A DNA stretch of 6,754 nucleotides from Oscillospiraceae bacterium (GTDB taxonomy: Bacteria > Bacillota > Clostridia > Oscillospirales > Ruminococcaceae): assembly GCA_029062865.1 (NCBI GenBank), contig JAIDPG010000013.1, positions 1-6,754 of the forward strand, read 5' to 3'. Below the pieces are notes generated by a model. That model made no database searches. It had not been told where the DNA came from and worked only from the letters and a program-made list of their open reading frames with translations. A program made the position numbers and the translations under genes. Positions 1 to 5,019 of this stretch are shown here, piece after piece; the stretch's first letter is position 1; every line of letters begins with the position of its first letter.

Positions 1-650
1 TTTCCTCCGTTCTGCGAATGAGGGCGGGAGATATCGCGGTGCTTTGCGACGGGCTCGGGACGGATTTCCTCGCGGAGCTTATGAGCGTCGGTTCCTGCTG
101 CGAGTTCAAAATACTTGAGCGCTCACAAAACCTCGCCGAGCCGAACATTCACGTGAGATTGTTTCAGGCAATGCCGAAATCGGATAAAATGGACTTCATC
201 GTGCAAAAGGCGGTGGAGTGCGGCGCGTGCGAGATCATCCCGATTTTCACAAAACGCTGCGTATCAAGACCCGACGAAAAATCGCTCGCGAAAAAAATCC
301 CGCGCTGGCAGAAAATAGCAGTTGAAGCCGCAAAGCAATGCGGGCGCGGAGTTATCCCGCGCGTCGGCGAGGCGGTGGAATTTTCCGCGCTGAAAATGCT
401 CATTTCTCCCGAAAACACGGGAATACTGTTTTATGAGTGCTCGACTACGCCGCTTCGCGAGGCGGTGCGCGAGTTCAAGAAAAACGTCGATATCGTGATA
501 GGCAGCGAGGGCGGGTTCGAGCCCTCGGAGGCGGAGGAGCTTCAAGCGCTCGGCTTTGTGTGCGCGTCGCTCGGGAAGCGTATCTTAAGGTGCGAGACCG
601 CGCCGATAGCCGCGCTTTCGGTTTTGATGAATACGACAGGAAATATGTAG
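1..650 (+). CDS. rsmE: 16S rRNA (uracil-1498-N3)-methyltransferase RsmE, 5' partial
   Basis: RsmE is a SPOUT-family enzyme that uses S-adenosylmethionine to methylate N3 of U1498 in 16S rRNA of the assembled 30S subunit. The frame is open from the left edge. Before the ATG at 18 it reads SSVLR, and SSVLRMRAGD matches the family's N-terminal VLRMRPGD-type motif. That ATG is therefore an internal methionine, and roughly 25-30 residues lie outside the window. Counting from it, the PUA-like RNA-binding domain covers about 1-45. The catalytic domain follows with KSDKMD (54-59), EAAKQCGR (103-110), the knot motif IGSEGGF (161-167) and LGKRILRCETA (185-195), the cofactor-binding trefoil knot. The family more often has IGPEGGF, so Ser replaces Pro here. 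It ends at TAG 648-650. No strong terminator follows, and the next gene has its own promoter. The assignment is secure; only the start is missing. Confidence 0.95.
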   Translation, partial: SSVLRMRAGDIAVLCDGLGTDFLAELMSVGSCCEFKILERSQNLAEPNIHVRLFQAMPKSDKMDFIVQKAVECGACEIIPIFTKRCVSRPDEKSLAKKIPRWQKIAVEAAKQCGRGVIPRVGEAVEFSALKMLISPENTGILFYECSTTPLREAVREFKKNVDIVIGSEGGFEPSEAEELQALGFVCASLGKRILRCETAPIAALSVLMNTTGNM

Positions 651-687
651 CGGGTTTGTGAATAATTACCAAAGATTTCGGGGGTAC

Positions 688-716
688 TTGAATTTTTTTT
701 GAAAAGGGTTTATAAT
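688..716 (+). promoter_or_regulatory. Sigma-A promoter for the acidic membrane protein gene
   Basis: The -35 box is TTGAAT (688-693) and the -10 box is a perfect TATAAT (711-716), with a 17-bp spacer that includes a run of eight Ts (693-700). Transcription should start near 723, giving a leader of about 65 nt. Confidence 0.8.
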
Positions 717-727
717 AGAATTAGCGT

Positions 728-763
728 AATTTTTTGTGACGGCGGGCTCACCCGCGAAAAATT
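728..763 (+). other. Leader hairpin upstream of the acidic membrane protein gene
   Basis: GCGGG (742-746) and CCCGC (751-755) form a 5-bp stem around the loop CTCA. Flanking AATTTTT (728-734) and AAAAATT (757-763) could extend it across an uneven internal loop. It lies in the predicted 5' leader, just before a six-T run (768-773) and the AGGAGGA ribosome site. It could be an mRNA stabiliser or a weak attenuator. No known riboswitch is recognised. Confidence 0.4.
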
Positions 764-787
764 CTGATTTTTTAGGAGGATTCGGCT

Positions 788-1093
788 ATGAAGGCTTTAG
801 GAGTTTTGTTGATAGGCGCGATGGCGGTTGCGGGCGGTATCGCCGCGGCAACTTATATCACGAAGAAGAAGCTCGATAAGGAAAACGAGGACAACTACTA
901 CGACGATTGGGATAACGACAACATCGACGACGATTGGGATTTCGATTTCGACGAGGATATGGACGTTGAAGGCGAGCCCGCTCCCGCAGCTGAAGATGAC
1001 GCCGCGGATACGGGAATTCCCGAGGCGAAGCCGTTCTCCTCGAATGATATTTTCGGCAGCGCAAGCGGCTCCGATGACGATCTGAAATTCTAA
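788..1093 (+). CDS. Unrecognised small membrane-anchored protein with a highly acidic tail
   Basis: I do not recognise this 101-residue protein as a named family. An ideal AGGAGGA ribosome site (774-780) lies 7 nt before the ATG. Residues 3-24 are a single hydrophobic segment rich in Ala, Gly and Val, followed by basic KKK (26-28). No cysteine is present, so it is not a lipoprotein. By the positive-inside rule the tail is more likely cytoplasmic, although a secreted form cannot be ruled out. The tail is extremely acidic: about 28 Asp/Glu in the last 73 residues, densest at 30-62, with a loose repeat of DDWD (39-42) and DDWDFDFDED (48-57). It is probably disordered and could bind cations or a basic partner. 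The gene is monocistronic, bounded by its own promoter and a terminator. The coding call is firm; the function is unknown. Confidence 0.8.
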   Translation: MKALGVLLIGAMAVAGGIAAATYITKKKLDKENEDNYYDDWDNDNIDDDWDFDFDEDMDVEGEPAPAAEDDAADTGIPEAKPFSSNDIFGSASGSDDDLKF

Positions 1094-1107
1094 GAAAGCG
1101 ATCAGCG

Positions 1108-1138
1108 AAGGACGCTGCCCAGGGGCGGCGTCCTTTTT
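1108..1138 (+). terminator. Intrinsic terminator after the acidic membrane protein gene
   Basis: A stem of about 12 bp (AAGGACGCTGCC, 1108-1119, with 1124-1135, one G-T pair) closes a four-base loop and runs into five Ts (1134-1138). It begins 14 nt after the stop codon and is the clearest single terminator in the window. Confidence 0.9.
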
Positions 1139-1169
1139 CGCGCTGTCTTGCCATTCGCGTTTTGTGTCC

Positions 1170-1198
1170 TGTACTTTCCGGCGGGGATTTGCTATAAT
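1170..1198 (+). promoter_or_regulatory. Extended -10 promoter of the XRE regulator gene
   Basis: TATAAT (1193-1198) is preceded by TG at 1190-1191, making an extended -10 element (TGCTATAAT). The -35 region at 17-bp spacing is poor (TGTACT, 1170-1175). The spacer contains TCCGGCGGGGAT (1177-1188), which resembles the palindrome in the scfA promoter. The predicted leader is very short, about 11 nt, mostly the GGGGTGAT ribosome site (1205-1212). Confidence 0.7.
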
Positions 1199-1215
1199 TT
1201 TCTTGGGGTGATGAT

Positions 1216-1740
1216 ATGGATACTGTCAAAATCGGGAAATTTCTCGCGGAGCTTCGGCGCGAGCGGGAGCTTACGCAGGAGCAGCTCGCGGAACAGCTGG
1301 GCATTTCAAACAAGACGATCTCGCGTTGGGAAAACGGAAACTATATGCCGCCAGTCGAGATGCTTATGGAGCTTTCGGAGTTCTACGGCGTGAGCATAAA
1401 CGAGCTTTTGAGCGGACGGCGGCTTGACGAGAGCGAAACACGCTCTGCTGCTGAGGAAAATCTTAAGAGCGCGCTTGAGAACAGCGCGTTCTCACTTGAG
1501 GACAAAAAGCGGTATTATGCCAGGAAATGGACGAAGGAGCATTGGTATGCCTATGTCCTGCCCGCGCTATTCGCGCTGACGCTGATAGCGTTTTCGGCGG
1601 CTTTGAGATTTCCGGTGGGTGTGTTTCTCGGCTGTATAATGACTATCCCCGCAAGGATCATCGCTTACAACAGAATGATGGGCTATGTTGAGCGCAAAGC
1701 CTTTGAAGTAAAAAGCAGCGAAATCAACAAAAAATCATAA
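1216..1740 (+). CDS. XRE-family transcriptional regulator with a C-terminal membrane domain
   Basis: This 174-residue protein has a Cro/C1-type helix-turn-helix domain at about residues 5-66. LTQEQLAEQLGIS (19-31) is the helix-turn-helix core, SNKTISRWENG (31-41) the recognition helix, and SINELLSG (60-67) the usual closing helix. A charged linker (70-108) follows. Two hydrophobic segments, about 111-130 and 132-152, form a predicted membrane hairpin, leaving a short basic tail. Such membrane-tethered XRE regulators are common in Clostridia; what they sense is mostly unknown. The ATG is supported by GGGGTGAT (1205-1212). The gene ends six bases before the -35 box of the scfA promoter, and both promoters share a GC-rich spacer motif, so it is a good candidate for controlling itself and the scf genes. 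That link is inferred from position and motif only. Confidence 0.9.
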   Translation: MDTVKIGKFLAELRRERELTQEQLAEQLGISNKTISRWENGNYMPPVEMLMELSEFYGVSINELLSGRRLDESETRSAAEENLKSALENSAFSLEDKKRYYARKWTKEHWYAYVLPALFALTLIAFSAALRFPVGVFLGCIMTIPARIIAYNRMMGYVERKAFEVKSSEINKKS

Positions 1741-1746
1741 AACCCC

Positions 1747-1775
1747 TTGCAAAATCCCGCGGGATATGTTATAAT
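1747..1775 (+). promoter_or_regulatory. Promoter of the scfA-scfB unit
   Basis: The -35 box TTGCAA (1747-1752) and the -10 box TATAAT (1770-1775) are 17 bp apart, and TG at 1767-1768 makes it an extended -10 promoter. Transcription should start near 1782, leaving about 29 nt before the scfA start. It begins only six bases after the XRE stop codon, so scf transcription need not depend on the regulator's promoter. Confidence 0.85.
1754..1765. promoter_or_regulatory. Candidate operator: perfect 12-bp palindrome in the scfA promoter spacer
   Basis: ATCCCGCGGGAT is a perfect inverted repeat lying wholly between the -35 and -10 boxes, where a bound repressor would block RNA polymerase. Its size suits a dimeric helix-turn-helix protein. 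A related but imperfect sequence lies in the same place in the xre promoter. The palindrome is seen directly; the operator role is inferred. Confidence 0.5.
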
Positions 1776-1810
1776 AAAAGAGTATAAAATACAAGAAAGA
1801 GGTGTTTCGA

Positions 1811-1954
1811 TTGAAGCATATTGTTACGATCAACAAGGCAAACCTGAAGAAGAGCGCGGAGAACGGCGGCTGCGGCAAGTGCCAGAGCTCCTGCCAGTCC
1901 GCGTGCAAGACCTCCTGCACGGTCGCTAATCAGAAGTGCGAGAGCGTAAAGTAA
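1811..1954 (+). CDS. scfA: SCIFF ranthipeptide precursor (six-cysteine peptide ScfA)
   Basis: This gene encodes the 47-residue substrate of the adjacent radical SAM maturase. The N-terminus MKHIVTINKANLKKSAENGG (1-20) is the family leader, recognised by the enzyme. The core contains six cysteines, C21, C24, C28, C32, C36 and C43, in the conserved pattern GGCGKC...SCQSACKTSC. The start is TTG at 1811, placed by AAAGAGGTG (1796-1804) six bases upstream and by the family N-terminus MKHI-TIN; no in-frame ATG exists. For the Clostridium thermocellum homologue, as I recall, a thioether joins Cys32 and Thr37, and both residues sit at the same numbers here (C32, T37). Ranthipeptides carry thioethers at non-alpha carbons. 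Their physiological role is little known; cell-density signalling has been proposed in clostridia. Gene prediction with a 50-60 residue cut-off or ATG-only starts would miss it. Confidence 0.95.
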   Translation: MKHIVTINKANLKKSAENGGCGKCQSSCQSACKTSCTVANQKCESVK

Positions 1955-1958
1955 ACTT

Positions 1959-2004
1959 GAGGCAAGAAAGCCAGAGGCAAGAGGCAAGATGTCTCTTGCC
2001 TCTT
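1959..2004 (+). repeat. GAGGCAAGA repeats forming alternative hairpins between scfA and scfB
   Basis: GAGGCAAGA occurs three times directly (1959-1967, 1974-1982, 1981-1989), and its complement TCTTGCCTC occurs once (1994-2002). The nearest copy gives an 11-bp stem with a TGTC loop (1979-1989 with 1994-2004). The middle copy gives another 11-bp stem with a nine-base loop (1973-1983 with 1993-2003). Only one can form at a time. No T-run follows, so this is not a standard terminator. It ends seven bases before the scfB ribosome site. Confidence 0.75.
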
Positions 2005-2011
2005 ACTTCTT

Positions 2012-2016
2012 GGAGG
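2012..2016 (+). promoter_or_regulatory. Ribosome binding site that fixes the scfB start
   Basis: GGAGG lies five bases before ATG 2022. An upstream in-frame ATG at 1989 sits inside the repeat hairpin with no ribosome site and would add 11 residues absent from the family, so 2022 is preferred. Confidence 0.85.
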
Positions 2017-2021
2017 ATATT

Positions 2022-3386
2022 ATGGTTCATAAGTTTAAACAGTTAGGATATAATATTGTAATTGACAGCGACAGCAACGCCGTACATCTGATAGACGACT
2101 GCGCGTTTGATATGCTGGACTTTTTGTCCGCGCCGATGACTGAGGAAATGCCGGCGGAGCTTCCAGAAAAGCTCTCGGGTTATTCCGAGGAGACCGTCCG
2201 CGAGACCTATTCGGAGCTTTACGCGCTGTACGCCGACGAGCAGCTTTTCACCGAGGACGACTACGAGAAGTACTCCGAAACAATGGTCAAAAGCCCCGTG
2301 AAGTCGATGTGCCTGAACATCTCGCACGACTGCAACCTGCGGTGCGAATACTGCTTCGCGCAGACGGGCGACTTTGGCGGGGAGCGCTGCATAATGCCCC
2401 CGGAGATCGGCAGAAAAGCGATCGACTTTCTGATAGAAAAATCCGCGAACCGTGAGAACATCGAGCTGGATTTCTTCGGCGGCGAGCCGCTTATGGCTTG
2501 GGAAACCGTCGTCGAGACCGTGAAATACGCGCGTTCTATCGAAAAGCAGCACGGCAAGAACTTCCGCTTTACGATAACGACAAACGGCGTTCTGCTTGAC
2601 GATGAGAAGATCGACTACATAAACCGTGAAATGGTGAACGTCGTGCTGTCGCTGGACGGGCGGCGCGAGACCACCGACAGAATTCGCAAAACGCTGAACG
2701 GCAAGAGCGCTTATGACGTTATCGTGCCGAAGTTCCAGAAGCTCGTGGAAAGCCGCGGCGACAAGGATTATTACGTCCGCGCGACGTTCACGAAATACAA
2801 TCTCGACTTCACCAAGGACGTGCTTCACCTGCGGGAGCTCGGCTTCGAGCAGCTCTCCGCCGAGCCGGTTGTTACCGACGAAAAGGAGCCCTACGCGCTC
2901 ACAAACGCCGATCTGCCGCGCATTTTCGAGGAGTACGACAGGCTTTGCGAGGTAATGGCTAATCGTACCGAAAACAAGTTCAACTTCTTCCATTTTATGG
3001 TTGATCTCGACCAAGGTCCGTGTGCGATCAAAAGGCTTCGCGGGTGCGGCTGCGGAAACGATTATGTGGCTGTAGACCCGCACGGAAACATCTTCCCGTG
3101 CCACCAGTTTGTGGGAATAGACAAGTGGAAAATGGGAAACCTAAACGACGGGACATTCGATGACGAGATAAAGACATACTTCGCGAAAACGCATCTGTAC
3201 TCAAAGCAAGGCTGCCGCGACTGCTGGGCGAAATTCTACTGCTCGGGCGGCTGCAACGCGAACAGCTTTATCTACGAGGGCGACTGCCGCAAGCCGCACG
3301 CACTCTCCTGCGAGCTCCAGAGAAAGCGGCTGGAATGCGCGCTGGCGCTTGCCGTTGATAAAGCGGTAAAGTCCGCGGAAGCTTGA
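2022..3386 (+). CDS. scfB: SCIFF radical SAM maturase ScfB (thioether-forming, SPASM domain)
   Basis: This 454-residue enzyme cleaves S-adenosylmethionine to a 5'-deoxyadenosyl radical and forms thioether cross-links in the ScfA peptide. Residues 1-90, beginning MVHKFKQLGYNIV as in the family, form the peptide-binding N-terminal region. The radical SAM motif CNLRCEYC holds the first iron-sulfur cluster (C104, C108, C111), and GGEP (153-156) helps bind the cofactor. The SPASM region is complete: C344 with the GX4C ending at C360, the CX2CX5CX3C block C398, C401, C407, C411, then C430, plus extra cysteines at 334, 342 and 422. These should hold two auxiliary clusters. It lies 67 nt after scfA with no promoter seen between, so the two are co-transcribed. 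No dedicated transporter lies next to the pair, as is common for SCIFF loci. The enzyme is cytoplasmic and oxygen-sensitive, fitting an anaerobe. Confidence 0.96.
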   Translation: MVHKFKQLGYNIVIDSDSNAVHLIDDCAFDMLDFLSAPMTEEMPAELPEKLSGYSEETVRETYSELYALYADEQLFTEDDYEKYSETMVKSPVKSMCLNISHDCNLRCEYCFAQTGDFGGERCIMPPEIGRKAIDFLIEKSANRENIELDFFGGEPLMAWETVVETVKYARSIEKQHGKNFRFTITTNGVLLDDEKIDYINREMVNVVLSLDGRRETTDRIRKTLNGKSAYDVIVPKFQKLVESRGDKDYYVRATFTKYNLDFTKDVLHLRELGFEQLSAEPVVTDEKEPYALTNADLPRIFEEYDRLCEVMANRTENKFNFFHFMVDLDQGPCAIKRLRGCGCGNDYVAVDPHGNIFPCHQFVGIDKWKMGNLNDGTFDDEIKTYFAKTHLYSKQGCRDCWAKFYCSGGCNANSFIYEGDCRKPHALSCELQRKRLECALALAVDKAVKSAEA

Positions 3387-3403
3387 CCGAACACCAAAAT
3401 TCT

Positions 3404-3442
3404 CCGCGATATTTACACGGCTTTCGCGCGGGTTTAATTTTT
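3404..3442 (+). terminator. Possible weak terminator after scfB
   Basis: CCGCG (3404-3408) can pair with CGCGG (3427-3431) around an 18-base loop, followed by a T-rich tract (3433-3443). The stem is short and the loop long, so termination may be incomplete and the protease gene might receive some readthrough. Confidence 0.35.
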
Positions 3443-3481
3443 TGTTCAAAAATATTTCACAAATCAAACACAAACGCGAGT

Positions 3482-3487
3482 TATAAT
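3482..3487 (+). promoter_or_regulatory. htrA: -10 box of a probable promoter for the HtrA-like protease
   Basis: A perfect TATAAT lies 53 nt before the ATG. At 17 bp upstream there is no good -35 box; the best match, TTCACA (3456-3461), is 20 bp away. The promoter may be weak or need an activator. Confidence 0.5.
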
Positions 3488-3540
3488 CATAATCGTAAAG
3501 AGAAAATCTTTGATAGTTTCTATAGAAAGGATTTTTAGCT

Positions 3541-4893
3541 ATGAACGATAATAACAATTTCAACAATTTCGATAGCGGAAATTATCCGCAAGTTCCGCAA
3601 GCTCCGCAGGAGCCGTCGAAAAAGCGTAAGCCGCATACTACGGCAAAGGTCGCGGGGCTGCTGGCGGGCGTTGTGATCCTCACGGCGGGCGCGGGCTTTG
3701 GCGGCGCTTATTTCGCGGAAAGAGGCGTTTCCTCCGCAATTCTGGGAAGCTTCGGGCACTCGCCGAATGAAAACAACACAAACAGCGGAAGCGTCGAAAG
3801 CAATAACGGCGGCGCCGCTCACAATAACAACGAGAACTCCACGACAAGCAAGATAGGCACGCCGACGCTCGACAGTATGCAGAACAGCATCGTCTCGCCC
3901 ATTCATAATCAGGCAAGCAACGTTGAGTACAAGTCCGACGGCTCGTATATGTATACGCGGGATCTTGTGGCGGCGGTTCGCGACAGCATAGTGTACATCA
4001 CGACCTTCGCGCCCTATAACGGCAAGGAGACCGCCCTCGCCGCCGGGAGCGGGATCATCATCTCGACGGACGGGTATATCGTCACGAACGAGCACGTTGT
4101 CGATGAGGGCACAAGCTTTACCGCTAAGGTTTACACCACCGACCCCGAAACGGGCATTGCGGAGTCCGAGACGTATGACGCGGTGCTCTGCGGCAAGGAC
4201 GCGGACACCGACCTCGCGGTGCTGAAAATCGAGGGGCGCGGCTTCCACGCGGCAAAGCTTGGTGATTCCGACGAGCTGCGGCTCGGCGACGACGTAATTG
4301 CGATAGGAAATCCCCTGCACTTTGAAACGACCGTTACAAAGGGCATAATCTCCGGGCTTAACAGACAGGTCTCCGACGCGAGGCGCGGGCTTACCTCTAT
4401 CCAGACCGACACGCCGATAAACAGCGGCAACTCCGGCGGCGCGTTGTTCAACACGTTCGGCGAGGTCGTGGGCGTTGTTAATATGAAGCGCATCGGCACG
4501 AACGTCGAAAGCCTCAGCTTCGCTATCACGATAAATGAGGCGAAGGACGTTATCGACGATCTTATCAACAGCGGATATGTTACGGGGCGCGCGGTACTCG
4601 GAATTACGTATCAGCGAGTAAGCGAAACAGCGGCGCTGTACAACGGCAACACCGCGGGCTGGCAGGTCGCGGAAATAAACCAGAGCATGGCAGTCGCGAA
4701 CAGCGGCTTGCAGATCGGCGACACGATAACGCAAATCGACGGCATTTCCGTCCTTGACGACGCGGTGCAGGACATCTTCGCGCAGAAAAAGCCCGGCGAT
4801 TACGTTGAGGTAACGGTGGCAAGAACGGACACGTTCGGCAGAAATAGGAGCGTCAACATTAGTATTCAGCTCTCCGAGTATAAGGGAGAATAA
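3541..4893 (+). CDS. htrA: HtrA/DegP-like membrane-anchored serine protease (S1C) with PDZ domain
   Basis: This 450-residue protein belongs to the trypsin-like HtrA family, which degrades or refolds damaged proteins outside the membrane. Residues 1-35 are a hydrophilic Asn/Pro-rich cytoplasmic tail ending in KKRK. Residues 36-58 form one membrane anchor, and an Asn/Ser-rich linker (75-130) follows. The protease domain (about 140-345) has the full catalytic triad: H185 in VTNEHVV, D224 in DTDLAVL and S298 in GNSGGALF. A PDZ domain (about 349-445) includes QIGDTITQIDG (391-401). The topology is cytoplasmic N-terminus and external protease, as in Bacillus HtrA-type proteins. The ATG follows AGAAAGGA (3524-3531) by nine bases. 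The gene probably has its own promoter and ends at the convergent terminator. The family call is secure. A role in trimming the neighbouring peptide is only a positional guess. Confidence 0.95.
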   Translation: MNDNNNFNNFDSGNYPQVPQAPQEPSKKRKPHTTAKVAGLLAGVVILTAGAGFGGAYFAERGVSSAILGSFGHSPNENNTNSGSVESNNGGAAHNNNENSTTSKIGTPTLDSMQNSIVSPIHNQASNVEYKSDGSYMYTRDLVAAVRDSIVYITTFAPYNGKETALAAGSGIIISTDGYIVTNEHVVDEGTSFTAKVYTTDPETGIAESETYDAVLCGKDADTDLAVLKIEGRGFHAAKLGDSDELRLGDDVIAIGNPLHFETTVTKGIISGLNRQVSDARRGLTSIQTDTPINSGNSGGALFNTFGEVVGVVNMKRIGTNVESLSFAITINEAKDVIDDLINSGYVTGRAVLGITYQRVSETAALYNGNTAGWQVAEINQSMAVANSGLQIGDTITQIDGISVLDDAVQDIFAQKKPGDYVEVTVARTDTFGRNRSVNISIQLSEYKGE

Positions 4894-4901
4894 TTGACAG
4901 G

Positions 4902-5009
4902 AAAACTCCCCCGCTTAAGGAGCGTGCGGTATAAAAGTATTGCGGTGTCGAGCGAAAACGCTTGACACCGCAATTTTCTATGAGACGTAATGAAAAACGG
5001 GGGAGTTTT
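4902..5009. terminator. Nested inverted-repeat, probable bidirectional terminator between convergent genes
   Basis: An outer pair, AAAACTCCCCCG (4902-4913) and CGGGGGAGTTTT (4998-5009), encloses an inner 16-bp hairpin. The inner arms are 4939-4954 and 4959-4974, with loop AAAA and one G-T pair. On both strands the outer arm ends in a T-run (5006-5011 on plus), and the inner hairpin is followed by TTTT on each strand. It sits between the protease stop (4893) and the antiporter stop (5020), where it can end transcription from both sides. Confidence 0.8.
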
Positions 5010-5019
5010 TTGTCTGTTA

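Noticed and set aside
18..20. ATG at 18 as the start of rsmE
   Set aside because: The frame is open upstream and reads SSVLR before it, matching the conserved RsmE motif; the gene starts outside the window.
660..700. Terminator for rsmE using TACC/GGTA and the eight-T run
   Set aside because: The stem is only 4 bp with a loop of about 12 bases; the T-run is better explained as part of the promoter spacer.
1747..1929. 60-residue plus-strand open frame over the scfA region
   Set aside because: It runs through the promoter and ribosome site in a different frame from scfA and has no ribosome site of its own.
2043..3104. 353-residue minus-strand open frame opposite scfB
   Set aside because: Shadow of the radical SAM gene; no recognisable domain.
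3535..4734. 399-residue minus-strand open frame opposite the protease gene
   Set aside because: It lies almost entirely antisense to a gene with a full catalytic triad; Arg/Val-rich composition typical of a shadow frame.
4894..4935. TTGACA (4894-4899) and TATAAA (4930-4935) as a promoter
   Set aside because: The spacing is 30 bp, far too long, and both lie inside the terminator structure.
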